Below, piece after piece: positions 23,795-35,700 of a stretch of DNA of 64,000 nucleotides. Source of the stretch: Eudorina sp. 2006-703-Eu-15 (Eukaryota > Chlorophyta > Chlorophyceae > Chlamydomonadales > Volvocaceae); contig BDSI01000030.1 of the NCBI GenBank assembly GCA_003117195.1, positions 1,045,211-1,109,210 on the forward strand. The letters run 5' to 3'. Position numbers and translations under genes: made by a program. The notes beneath the pieces were generated by a model. The model was not told where the DNA came from. It saw nothing but the letters and a program-made list of their open reading frames with translations, and ran no database searches. The first letter of the stretch is position 1. Each line of letters opens with the position of its first letter.

Positions 23795-24097
23795 TGTCGT
23801 TCCCTAAGCAATTTCTGTAACTTGCAATGCGGAGCTGTACCGGTGGTCGTTTCAGTATTCAGTTAGTGTTGGTAAGAACACGATCGCAAGGAATTGGGAG
23901 TTGGCTGTGTTATACTTGTAATTGCAGATATTCCTGTAAATAATCGTGTTTGCGTTACCGCTGTATGTTGCAGTTCGTTTTCCGTTCCTCTTCTCGTCCA
24001 ATTGGTGTTTTGCATATTGCATTTTCACGGGTCCCCTTTGTCGCGAAGTACTCGATTGTAATACAGCGCACGATTGTTTAAGCAATCTTGCAGCAGG
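23795..24097. promoter_or_regulatory. Shared divergent promoter region, 303 bp
   Basis: The ATG codons of the ten-exon plastid-protein gene (minus) and the NFU gene (plus) are only 303 bases apart, and the segment is clearly AT-richer than both genes. Both products are predicted to be plastidial, so co-regulation from one bidirectional promoter is plausible. No specific element could be assigned. Confidence 0.55.
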
Positions 24098-25137
24098 ATG
24101 GCCTCAGCCTTGTTACGCAATCACCCCGGAGCGAGCGTCAGTCCTCGATGCGCTAACCAGATTCCAACGCGCTTTTGCGGCCGAACCTTGCTCAGTGCTC
24201 CTCAGCTTCTGACGTCTGCGACAAAATGCACGAGTGGGCTCGTTCCGCGGCGAGGCGGCCTCGAGCAACACCGCTCGTCTGGCGTAGTGTTCGCTACTCA
24301 GCAGGAGCAGACGGAAATGATGGAATTGACACCGGAAAACGTTGAATTGGTCCTCGACGAGGTGCGCTGCAGCAGGACCGCGTTGAACCCTGCCGTCCTC
24401 TCATCAGCGTTTGGTCGCGCAGGTCCGTCCCTACCTTATGGCGGACGGAGGTAACGTTGAGTTCATCGAGATTGATGGTCTGGTCGTCAAGCTGAAGCTA
24501 CAGGGCGCTTGCGGTTCGTGCCCTAGTTCCATGACGACCATGACCATGGGCATCAAACGCCGTCTCATGGAAAAGATTCCGGTGCGTGCGGTTGAATTAC
24601 TTGATCTTCCTTTGTTGGCCTGACGTTGTTGCCAAAATGTCGGTAGCTGAGTCGGTGTCCGCGAGCGACCGTAAGGTATGAGCATCGACACCTCGACACG
24701 CACCCGCCCCATCGTTACTTGTCTACACCTGCCGCAGGTTTGGTATGCAACCGCTCGTTAACCCGCTCGCTACACGATATCTAGACCTGACCCGATCAGT
24801 GCGTGCTTTCACCCGCAGCCCTCCTTTACTGACCCGGTCCTGTCCCGCTTGTTGACCATGGTTCCCGTCCTTGCAGGAAATTCTGGACGTGGAGCAGGTG
24901 ACGGAGGAGAGCCTGGGGCTGGAGCTGAACGACGAGAACGTGGAGACGGTCTTGAACGAGATCCGGCCCTACCTGGTCGGAACGGGGGGCGGCGGCCTGG
25001 AGCTCGTGAACATTGACGGTGTCATTGTCAAGGTCCGCATCACGGGCCCCGCGGCCAACGTCATGACTGTCCGGGTCGCCGTGACGCAGAAGCTCCGGGA
25101 GAAGATCCCGGGCATCGCCGCGGTGCAGCTGGTGTAG
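24098..25137 (+). CDS. Chloroplast NifU-like iron-sulfur scaffold protein (NFU, two tandem domains)
   Basis: Exons 24098-24361, 24423-24581 and 24877-25137 give 227 aa, all introns phase 0; the first is only 61 bases. The N-terminus ([20 protein letters not shown]...) is Arg/Ser/Ala-rich, as in plastid transit peptides. Residues about 77-140 form a NifU C-terminal domain: [20 protein letters not shown], then GACGSCPSS, where the CxxC cysteines bind the Fe-S cluster. A second copy starts [21 protein letters not shown] and ends [15 protein letters not shown] but has lost the CxxC pair (TGPAANVM). An active domain followed by a degenerate one is the known layout of plant chloroplast NFU1-3, which pass [4Fe-4S] clusters to photosystem I and other stromal targets. 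The subtype is not resolved. Confidence 0.93.
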
Positions 25138-25413
25138 GCGGTCCTGCGGGTGTAGGCAGCTTTGGACGTGAGGAAGACGATGTCGCGAGTTGACGAGGGC
25201 CGAAAGAAATGTGGCAGGGTTGAGGAGCGACGTGTGTCGAGAGGAAGCGCGTGACGTGCATGATCACACATCACCGGGCATACACCAGTGGGGACAAATA
25301 CCTCTTTGTTGGCCGGGGGACGCTGGGTAGTTGAGCCACCGTAAGGTCATGAATTGGCTGGTCCCTGATCGTGTCGGCTGTTCCGTAGTACGACAACGGT
25401 GGTCGTGGTGTGG

Positions 25414-25418
25414 TGTAA
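25414..25418 (+). terminator. TGTAA, candidate polyadenylation signal of NFU
   Basis: First TGTAA on the plus strand downstream of the NFU stop, about 277 bases away. The motif is short and its use here is inferred from distance only. Confidence 0.4.
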
Positions 25419-26913
25419 GCTGCCCGGGGATCTGGAAATCTCGCGGATTGAGGTCGGGCTTATCTTATGTATTTGAAAATTTAAATCAGAGTCTTTTTCA
25501 TTTGCTGATGAGCCCTCTGAAACGGTGGGGTTGAGGGTGAGTGGGCCGCACCGCACCTTCGGGCAGGGTTGCGGCTTGAGAGTGAGTGGGGTCGCTAAGG
25601 TTGGAAGCGATGGGCGGGACACATACGCCACAGCAGCTGGGCGAACACCCGTGGCTCACAGACACGGGCGCGAAAGGGATGTCCCCGCTCCCGTACGTGC
25701 TTGCATTTTGGTGCAAAGCGCCCTGTCGGCTGGTGCCCGCTTGGTATGGCCAGCTAGCTGTCTCATGGTGCCCTGCTTACCGCGCAATCGGCTGTGGCTG
25801 ACATGCTTCACCTGCTGATACCCGTGGCAAGGCCTATCCGCGGATACAGGGAGCGCTTCCAGGGATACAGACGGGGTCATGGCCGCGGCACGCGGATGCG
25901 CTTGGTGTCTGCAAGCAAGTGTGCCCTGCGATCTCCCCCGCCCCCGTCGGTAACCCACCCGAGGGCAGTTAGAGGGTTGTTGGATGGGGTGCCGAGCGGC
26001 TGTCGTGGGCGCGGTTCCGTTTCGACCCATGCAATCAACGAACTGTGTCCATCTGCGTGGCATATCCACGTATGTGTGGTAACCTCATTGCTTGCCTGAA
26101 TGGACGTCTTAGGGTGCTCCTGCGGACTGTCCTAATTAGGACCGGCAGACCGTACCCTATTAACCAGATCAGGCACTGCGTACACGGGCCCTTCTGTGCC
26201 ATTCCTTACGCCAATCCTCGCGTGTATGTAGTTCGGATACAAACGAAGGCGACTCGGATGTTTGACGGTGCAGGAATTCCACCTCTGTGAAAGCTGGGCA
26301 CCCTCACATCCGAGCAGGCCTAACCCGACGCACCATACACCCCTTACGAGATACGACTGTAGTTATCACGCAGGAGGAGCAGCTTACGTTTCTGTGTTTC
26401 TCTCTCTCTCTCGCCGGGAAGCGCTTCAGGTCTGTCCATCATTCCGAAGGGCACAGCTCGCGGAGGTATCGGACCGTGCCTTGGGCGCAATTGGGGAAGT
26501 TAGATTCTGCTGCCGTTGTTGGAGCGTACAGGCATTGCTCCGCGTCCAATGGTTTCGTCATGCGACCCCAGCCAGCCAGGTGATTTCGTCGTGGCGCGGT
26601 GCCAGGAGACGGCGCCAGCGCTGCGGAGGATTGATTTTGGTCTGGCGCAGCGGCGGGCAGGCGCGGAGAAAGCTGTAGTCATGGAAGACGGACCCACGTC
26701 ATAAGTGTTTTGTGTCAGCATGCACACCCTGGCGCAGGTCATAAGAAGGGTGCCAGGCTGTCAGCAGTAACGGGGTCCGCTGTAACTTTATTAATAATAA
26801 TGGGGACGTGTCGTGCACCATTGCTACCATTGTTGTTCTGGCGGACCGGCCGTTAGCGGTAATGGGCAATGGTGGCGGTTTAGGCGCATGCGTGACCGTC
26901 GATCCGCGCGCGT
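25419..26913. other. Intergenic region downstream of NFU
   Basis: No supported gene. A GGGGTCCGCTGTAAC fragment followed by TTATTAATAATAA at about 26773-26804 resembles the LINE 3' tail seen at 56340-56375 and may be a relic. Confidence 0.4.
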
Positions 26914-27228
26914 GTCATGACAACGCAAACGATGACCGGGAGCGCGCGAAGGTGGATGCGTGAAGTTGGACCGGGAGCTCATGTGGAACGAACTTGAGGA
27001 GCTGAACCAGAAGCTGGATGATGACCGGGACTGAGCGCGCGAAGGAGGACCGAAACAGAGCGCGTTAAGGTGGATCCACCTTCGCGCGCTCCCGGTCCAC
27101 CTTTGCGCGCTCCCGGTCATCATCCAGATTCTGGTTCAGCTCCTCAAGTTTGTTCCACTTGAGCTCCCGGTCCAACTTCGCGCATCCACCTTCGCGCGCT
27201 CCCGGTCATCCTTTGCGTTGTCATGACC
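26914..27228. repeat. 315-bp near-perfect palindrome (inverted repeat without spacer)
   Basis: The sequence from GTCATGACAACGCAAA at 26914 is repeated in inverted orientation up to TTTGCGTTGTCATGAC at 27228. The centre is the perfect palindrome GGTGGATCCACC at 27069-27080, so there is essentially no loop. Arms are about 155-160 bases and differ by scattered substitutions and a short indel around 27031-27060. One strand of the right arm reads as a charged coiled-coil peptide (LEELNQNLDDDRERAKVD), which suggests that the arms derive from a coding fragment. Confidence 0.9.
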
Positions 27229-27231
27229 CGG

Positions 27232-27252
27232 CCCTAAACCCTAAACCCTACA
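27232..27252. repeat. Interstitial CCCTAAA telomere-like tract
   Basis: Nearly three copies of CCCTAAA lie four bases beyond the right end of the palindrome. CCCTAAA/TTTAGGG is the Arabidopsis-type telomere repeat, reported in Volvox, whereas Chlamydomonas reinhardtii uses an eight-base unit. Confidence 0.7.
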
Positions 27253-29816
27253 ACAATGGTTAGGAAGGATCGCTACGGTGGTACACGAGCTCACCAAGAA
27301 CTCTGAAAGCTTCAGTACCCACGCCGGCATTGGTTGCCGTGCGCGCGCTCCCCCTTAACCCCGTCTTAGAGCACCGCCAGGGGCCGTTCCCCCACCGGCT
27401 GCGGCCGTTCCCGCAATAACCCACAACCTGCTGCCAAGTCATAAGCTGCCGAGACCGAACTGAAATCAAGGCAGGACGTGCTGCTAAAGTCAGCCCTGGC
27501 AAGAACCCTTCAAGCTCCCCAAGCTCTCGCCCGACAGCAAAAGGTTCATAGCACCCTCTGACGAAACCCGCACCAACACCCGTGGCAGCAATAGGCCGTA
27601 CCGAACAGGCCCCAGCCGCGGCCCCCATATATTGCACACCCCGACCGCGAGCTCGCTCCGCTGAGACACGCCAAAAGAAGCCAGCGCCAGCCGGCCTGTA
27701 GCAAGTTGTCCCGCAATCCCATCGCTCGGGATCTTTGCCCCGCAGCCAAAGGGCAACGCGGCTGAGATCCTCGCTTGCGGCGTTGTGGTTCGCCCTCCTC
27801 CGCGAGATCCAAACGGCTTGGCCCAGGGTCCACATTACGCGGCTCCAAGCTGCTAACCCGATCACCCGCCGCTTCGAGAGCACGTCCACAGAAGTTTCCA
27901 TTGACCGTCCTATAGACCACTGAGAGCGCGGGGTTCATATCCCCTCCCGCACTGCGACCTCAGCTTGTAAACGACCAACCCGGTGTAGCAGCAGCCGGGG
28001 TGTCTGGGGCAAGGTCCGAAGCTAAGTGCAAGCGACCTCATTCCCCACCCAGGCCACCAAGGCCATATCACTCTGCTGCCCGAGCACCTGATGAGGTCCC
28101 GATCCTGCACAGCAAGCACTGGGCCATCATCCCTTACTCGGCGCAATCCGCGCAAAGCGCCTGGTCTACCCAGAGTAATGCCCCCTTCACCAAGTCCAGG
28201 TCTGTCCCGTACCAGCGCGTGGCCGCCAACCTGTGTGTTTAGAAATGCAACCCGCCCGCCCGATCCCAGGTGCAAATATAATCCCTGTGTGTGTGCCCAA
28301 AGGCGCCCGTGCACGGTGTTGAACCTCTGGCGGCCTCCTTAACCCCGAGGAGGCGGCCTGATCACGACAGGCGGCGTACCCACGAAACAGTGCGCGGAGG
28401 GAGGCATGATTGCATGATTGCCCCTGACGTTCAGTACGTGCAACTTGAGTCCGCCGTACCATGCAGCGTACGGTCCATTGCAGAAATGGAAATGCAAAAT
28501 ATTGTGGGTCTTAAGTGAAGCTGCTAACGAACCGTGAAATTGTCGCAGGTGTAGGTAGAGGGAAAGCACTTTGGAGAACGTCGCGGCACGCAAGCAAGGG
28601 ATCTCCTCAATTTCTCCTTCATAACCCCTGCGCTCGTGCTCCACAGCACACTTTCCCACAAGAGCTTCACGGCAGCACCAATGTTGTACCTTATTCCTGG
28701 CAACGCACGCACACCCAACGCAACATCCCCGGCCCATACCGCGCCCTGGCGTTCGCGCTTTCACGCCGTTGTAAATCTGCATGTCGAAAGAACGGGGCCA
28801 CGTCCGCAATGCTGGACCTGATAGCGTGCACCGTGACCACGCGAAGTTGATAATGAACCCTAGACATCAAGACGGAGCACAGAGAACGCAAGTGCAGAGA
28901 CCGGGTCTATCCAATCAAACAATACGGAGGCGCACACGGCGGCAAACGTCGTAGGATGGCCAGGGGGCGGGGGCTGTGGATTACTTGCGGGTTCAGATTC
29001 GGCGGTGATGAATCGCGCGGGGCTTCATGATTTGGCGTCAAAGGGATGGCCGTGCGGCGGGGATTTATGGGCGGCTTGCTGGTTGACTTGGGACGAATTC
29101 ACTAGGGATTACGTCTGGGCGCCCGGTGCGGGCCCAAAATCAATCTGCGCGGCGCACACCGCGCACGTCGGGTGCAGGCCGGCAGGCGCACCCATGCCGA
29201 CTACCTATCGGAGCTATCGGAGCCGGTCTTCCGTTCCATTCGTTACATGTAATAACATATTTGCTGGTACATGCGCATGGCCCTTGCGCGGGTTGAGCGC
29301 CCGCCCCGTCGGTACCGGCGGTGGAGCCCGCTCCGAGAGGGAAACACGACACGGTCGCATCCTCGAGAATGCCTACCCCTTGTCCACCACTCCGACGTCG
29401 ACCGACCGACCGACACCTCCGCGGTCCGGGGGGTTGGTCCGCCCGCAGTCCCGTGTGCGAAAAATACGTAAAGTTTTTGTTTTGAACCATCCGGACGACT
29501 AAGACGGCAATCAGGGAACCATGTGAGCCATCGAGAGCGGCACAGCGCACATTCACAAACGGCGTAGTGCAGTGCCGTGTGGCACCCCGCCCAGGATTCA
29601 TCTCGTGTACTTCACTCAACGGTCGCCGGCCCCGAAGTCCAGAACCATCGCTCCAACCCGGTTCGCCGTCTGGCGCAACGAATATGGATATGTGCGAGTA
29701 CGTACCGTGAAGGGATCTGCGTGACCGACCGCCCAACCCCTTAGACAGCTGTCAGCGATCCGAACGGCAGCGTGCGTTCCTGAGACTCGGCTGGCTCACG
29801 CTGACGGCCGCAGCCC
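27253..29816. other. Intergenic region, no supported gene
   Basis: The longest frame is a 213-codon minus-strand ORF at 27260-27901 with no recognisable domain, no splice context and a tryptophan/arginine-rich composition typical of chance ORFs. The lower end also contains the 3' UTR of the V-ATPase D gene: the TTACA (minus TGTAA) near 29242-29246 could be its polyadenylation signal. Confidence 0.45.
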
Positions 29817-31304
29817 TCAGAACAACAGATCGTCCTCCTTGTAGTTCAGGAGGTTGGACGAGGCGGGCGGCTGGACGCCCTGCGCCGGCCCATTGAAGGG
29901 CGGCAGCTTGAGGTCCGCCGATGTCGTGGCGCCCGGCGGTGCTGCTGCCTGCTCCTTGGCGGCCTGCGCGACAGCGCGTGCCATGGTGACGACATAACTA
30001 ACGTGAGTGTGCCGAGCCACACGAGCGCTTTCTGCCAGCAACAGCCCAGTTATAGCAACGCCACAGTTGCAGGCGGGACGACTGCTCTCTATCACGTGTA
30101 CGGCATCTCGTGCCACAAGCGCTTGCTGGACCTCAACACACGCCTGCGTACCTCGGCAGCTTCCTGTGCCACCTTCTTCTGCTTGTTCTTTTGCACCTTC
30201 TTTAGTCGGAAGAACTCCTCGCGCTCGAGCTCATCGAGCTCCGCTGCGGTACAGGGCCCGCCAGTGGGGTATTTCACTTGCATGTTGCCGCGTATGCGTT
30301 CATGCATGGGATATTTCAACAACGCCTCAAGTCAAGGGGGAAGTGTCTGTGGTCCCGTGTGTCGCCCGGGCCGGTCGGAGACACCGACCATGCGCCTTCC
30401 TCTCACCGTGACCAGTCACAAACTCAAGTGGTAGTCCTCGCCCAAAACCCCAGCAGCGCGGGATTGACTACTGGGGTTACAGTTTCTGCCCGCACAACCG
30501 ACATCAGCCTGCCGTACCCTTAATGTACGAGATCGTGTTTTCGAGCTTAGGCTTGACGACGTTCTCCAGCGCGTTCACGCGGCGGTTCGTGACCTTGAGC
30601 GCCTCGTCCAGAGTGATGAAGGCCGTCTACACACACACACGGAGACAAAGGACAATTTGGTCCGTGTGGGGGGCATGCAGGGCTACCCACCACGCTTACA
30701 ATGTGCGCGACTCTGCTCTGTATCTACAACCACGGTGCGTAAGAGGTCCTGTCCGACCGCACACCTGCAGGTTGGCCAGCTGAACCAGCAGCTCGACGGC
30801 GCTCAGGTACGCCTTGCGGCAGTTTTGGAGCTGCTGACCACCGCGGCCCAGGCCTGGAACGAGTTGGACCAGTGGGCTCAATACCCCGCATTGTGTCAAC
30901 TTCACCTGACGCGAGGCCACATATCACCTACCGGTCAGGTCCATTTTGCTCTCCCCTGGCAGCACAAACGACTCAAACCGGGGGATCTTCACACCCGCCA
31001 CGTTGTCGAGCTCCCCGCGCACTTTCACCATAGCAGTGTCCACGTTGTCCATGATTGTGTGCTTCACTTTGTCACCTGCCGCATACTGGGCCTCTGTGTA
31101 CGCGAAGAAAGAGCCCTTCATAGTGGTGCCCAAGTTTTCCTTCGCCTCAATGATCTCTTTAAGAAGCTGGCGGAAGCGCATGGTCAGCGCATCTGCCTTC
31201 TTTTTTAGCAAAGCGTGGCCCTTAGTGGCACCGACCAAACGTGCTTTCATCACCGTCAACACCGTGACGGTGGGCACGACTGGCAACCTATTTTGCGAAG
31301 ACAT
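29817..31304 (-). CDS. VMA8: V-type proton ATPase subunit D
   Basis: Five exons in consistent phase (minus strand): 30932-31304, 30765-30853, 30518-30626, 30152-30243, 29817-29963, giving 269 aa, the usual size of the subunit. The protein starts MSSQNRLPVVPTVTVLTVMK and contains the family hallmarks KARLVGATKGHALLKKKADA, DNVAGVKIPRFE, GRGGQQLQNCRKAYLSAVEL, FITLDEALKVTNRRVNALEN and LDELEREEFFRLKKVQ, ending NLLNYKEDDLLF. Subunit D forms the central rotor stalk of the V1 sector and couples ATP hydrolysis to proton pumping into vacuoles and other endomembrane compartments. The first ATG fitting the family is at 31304; a GTG nine bases upstream is not needed. The intron donor after exon 1 is GTAGGT. 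Confidence 0.97.
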
Positions 31305-32751
31305 TTTAGACACTTGATGAACGTCTCACGATTGTACTCTGACCCTACACTTCCGCTGGACGGGTAATTCAATCTTCCATCCGTCAGCGGGACCAATTAC
31401 ACATGCAGAGCCTTGTAAACTTTGCCTGCTGTTCAGAAGGGCAACGATGCCCGTACAGCAACCCCACCGTTTAGGTTCCATGCAAACCCAAATTGTTTCC
31501 GCATCTAGTTATCTTTACAAGCTGCTTGCAGTCTAGCATTTGCTGTTTGGAGACTTGGTTGCCCTTAACTCAGGCCTCGCCGTGGTAGGCTCCCTCGTTT
31601 TGAAGCCCGAAATTGCACTGGATGCCCATACAGCTAGTCTGCGTACACAGATGCGTTCGACGACATGCGATCCTGGTGATCAACTGCACGTCGTATAGAC
31701 GGTCGATGATGCATTCGGCTACACAGCGCATTACGCCACAGCGATGTTACAGACGGACTCTCCCGTCGGTGGCCGAATCCAGCTCTTATACCCCGAACCG
31801 TGCAGCACGATCCGTGCACGATTGCAACAACGCTATGTTTGATAAATGAGAAACCACTAGCAGAGTTCTCGGACGACTGCTAGGCAGGCCCGCCATCCTC
31901 GTTCGCGCCGTTCGTACAAGAACCAGCACGAACGAAGAATCATGAATCCAAACTCTTCACACAATGTAGAGGCATCAATTCAAGCAAAGGTGTGAGGGGC
32001 ACGCCATGCGTACACTCTCAATGCAGACCAGAAGCACCTGCACTCGCTCTTCCAGAGACCTCGCAGCCTTCTTCGGCGCGTATGAATACCCCACGACTGC
32101 ATGCGCCTGGACCCCCTCTGCACACATACGTCCCATAACCGCCATGGCCACTGCAGGCTCTGCACCCCTGGCACCTGGAACACACTAGGGCACCTGGGGC
32201 TGTCGGCCTCCGACACGCACTCGGCGACAATCGGTGGCCTGTCTGTCAGTTAGCACCCTTCGTGATCCGAGAGATATCGCCCTACCGAATCTCCAACTGC
32301 ACTAACTGGGCTGTGCTACAACAAAGCCTCTCGGACCACTACAACCTCTTCTCATGGAATGCCACTTTTGAACAGCTCTCGGCATGCTTACACACCTCAC
32401 ACACTACCACGCATGCACCGACTTTCTCTCCTGTCTCCAAGGAAAGGAAACGCACCGCCGGCTTTCCGTTGCTCTCCACGGTGGCGAAGGCTGTCTGGGT
32501 AATTGTGATCAGCAGCCTCCTCGGTAGAGTACTTGGTGCCATAGAATTCTTCATGTCGCAATACTCAAACCTTTCACTCCTCCTCCCACCTCACCCGCGC
32601 TAGAAGAGTATCTGCCTCGCTCTGCCTCTGCTGACCCCTACAGCCTTCACCCGCGCAACTTTATTCGCTGCTTCCGAAGACCTGGCAAAAACGGCTGTGT
32701 TGCAATTGCGCAGACCATGGTAAGCGAACTATCGCCCGCTGCCTGCGGGGG
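31305..32751. other. Intergenic region between two minus-strand genes
   Basis: It should hold the V-ATPase D promoter next to 31305 and the 3' UTR of the carrier gene next to 32751. TTACA at 32388-32392 (minus TGTAA) is a possible polyadenylation signal for the latter. No other gene seen. Confidence 0.45.
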
Positions 32752-35700
32752 CTATTGAGCGCCCAACAGGGTCTTCAGTGTGTCGTACGTGTAGTAGCTG
32801 AGCGCCGCGCTGGGCAGCACCTGCGCGGAGGAGAAGTGGGTCACGTTCCTCAGGCACCTTGCGCAGCGGAGTTGCAATGCATTGGCCCGACACATCACAT
32901 AAGAGCGGGCACCATGCGTTTCTACGCCACACCTTGCGCCATAGGAAGCAGTCCACTTCGACAGCTGGTGCCCTCCTCATGGCGCCCCTCCCAAGGAAAC
33001 AGAGCACACCATCATGCAGTGGACAGGCTGCGCGCGCTTCATCCCCCCTCTACTCCATTTCCCTCTGTTCACCGATGGACCAAACTCCAACCGCCCACCT
33101 GGAGAATGTTCGGCAACATGCCGCTGTAAAACCCACGCGGCCCATCCGTGGCCAGAATCGCCGAAACCGCCGCGGCGACGCGCGCCAGCCCCGGGGACTT
33201 TGCCACGGCCGCCGCCGACCACGCCGCGATCAGCCGACGGACCCTCAAGTGGTGGGACTGCGCGTGCAGGTGGTGGTAGTGGTGGTGATGGTGGTGCGCC
33301 GCGGCCGCCAGGGGCCCGGCCGCGGCTGCCGAGGACCCCGCGCTGCCCGGAGCGAAGAGGTTGTGGTGCGGGTGGTGGTGCGGGTGCATGCCGCCGACCT
33401 GCCGCATGTTCGCCAGCGCCATGCTGTGCAGCTGCATCTTGCGCCGGATGACCTCCAGGGGATACACAATCAGCTCCGAGGCCGCGCCTGAACACCACAG
33501 TCCGACAGAGCCAACAACGGGGATGGCCATGCGCGCAGGTGACAACACACAGCCGAGGTGGCGCGGTGCCGGGGGCCAAGGAAGGTAAGGGCTATGACGC
33601 GGTTCCCCGGCGAGATGGGTCCGTGGGATGACGGGTCGTGGCCTTGGCACCTCCCTCTTGAGAATTTTTTGTTCGTGTATCAGGGCCCCCCCTTCTCACC
33701 GGCCATGGCGCCATACAGTAAGGTGTACAATGGCTCAAGGGTGACGGGCGGCTGCGCTGCGGCCACGGCAGCGCTCGCTTCCGTCGATGAATTGGAAGCG
33801 GCGGTCACCGCCGAAGGCTGGCCTGGGGCTCCAGGAGCGCCTTTCGCCTCCGTCAGTTTCGCCAGGTGCCTATGCTTCAGCATGTCGTACACGCCGTAAA
33901 ATACGGCGCCGGCGGGCGCCATACCGATCACCGCGGGCAGGCAGCCTGCGGACGCCAGGGCCATCGGTTCGCGATGCTCAGCACATGATGGTGTGTTCTT
34001 TGTCGCCCGTAAGGACCACTTGCGGTCATCTCGACACGGGGTGATGCGACACCTATCCAAGTATAAACGGACTCATGGCCCGACCTCGATTTGCTCGTCC
34101 AAGCCTTCCCGCTGGGCGGCCCCCTTCGATTCAACAGTGGTGTTACAGTGGACCTCCTTGCACCCGTCCACGCACCCCCCGAGTAAAGCAAGCGCCGCGG
34201 GTCGCGCCTTGTTCGGCAACCCACCCACCTGAGTACAGCGCCGCCGCGCCCTCGTTCCGCAGGATCCCCGCCAGAGTGCTGAAGGGGCCGGTGCCGTACC
34301 GGGGCCCCGCCACAGACGCCATCAATCGTGTCCGCACCACGTCCAGTGGAAAGCAAACGAGCGTGGCCGTGACACCTGTTGGGGAGGACAGACCCATCAG
34401 TCCATGCCGCATAAGGCACCATGTCGCTGACACCGTGTTCGAGGCCATAAGAACGCAACAACTAATGATGCGGTGCCGGGGGCTCAGACACCAACTAATG
34501 ATACGGTGCCGGGGGTTCAGACACCTACTAACGTAAAAACTCACGCCCAAACGCGCAGTTTCGTCATATTACACCTGGCGACCCAGACATCCAGCGCCGA
34601 CTGCCATGCCACCTCGTCGCCACGTGATAACGAAAATCACAGCGCGCGACAACCATTCCCCGGAGTGGCCTACCAGAGAGGTACTTGGCCAGGCTACGTG
34701 TTTACACACATCAGTATCATCGTCTCCACTCCCCGATTATCCTGCTGGGCCTCCTTTCCCCCTCAGGCCCAGGCTCAGCGCACCCGCACAGGCTCCTGCC
34801 AGGAAGCGCTCGAAGTTATCATCCCGACCCCAGAGCACCAGGAGGGCGCTGCGGTACATGTCGAAGGAGAAGAAATTCACCGCCTGGAAAGCGGCAGTCA
34901 AGAGGAGGAAAGAGATGAAGCATCGAGAAGGCTGGGAGCGGCGCCTGGTAATCTCCCCCTTGTGTACCTTGTCGCGTCGTGTATCGCGTCGTGTGTTGTT
35001 GAGTGGCAAGTAGTGAATGGTTTGCAGCAAGAGCTACGTGTCTCCTCTTTGGCAGGCAAGGGTGTGCGTGAGTGTCATTGGGACACAGGAGAAAAGCAAC
35101 GTTGGGTGCGTGCACGTAAAGGAGCGACAGCGTGGCGTGAAGCTGTGCTGAGAAGAACCTCAACGCAAGCTGGCTGGCGGCTCGCTGCATCGCTGGCAAC
35201 TCTGCCGTCACACGGCACACAGACCGCACCATCTGCCCGGGTGCATACCTTGAAAGGTGCGGTCCGCAGCACATTGAGCGCGTTCCCCTTCCAGAAGCCG
35301 CCGATACCCTCCGTGCGTAGCACCTGAGGTCGTGTAGGCAACAACATCAGATGCGTTGGCCGCATCAGATGCGTTGTCAGCATCATGTAGGCAAAAGCAT
35401 AAGATGCGTCACTGGTCAAGCCTGCCCGCAGTTCAGTTCCAACCGCTCCCGCGTCCCCAGCACCTTTGTCCGTAATCGGATCGCGTGCTGGCGATACGGC
35501 CGCAGCAGCCCGTCCTGATGAAACGAGTAACCCACATCCTGAACGCCTCCATAGCTGACGAAGACAATAATCTCATCAACCAAAGTAAAATGGTGATAAA
35601 CTCCGTTGCCGTCCTAGCGTGCATCCCTAGTCACTGACGCTATTGGGGTTGTTCAGGCAATAGCTACGCTTGTTGACAACGGGGACAAGCTGCCCGGGCC

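Noticed and set aside
27260..27901. 213-codon minus-strand ORF
   Set aside because: No domain, no codon pattern, no splice or promoter context; could be chance in GC-rich DNA.
27925..27960. tRNA B-box-like GGTTCATATCC
   Set aside because: No A-box or acceptor stem at the proper distance; no cloverleaf can be drawn.
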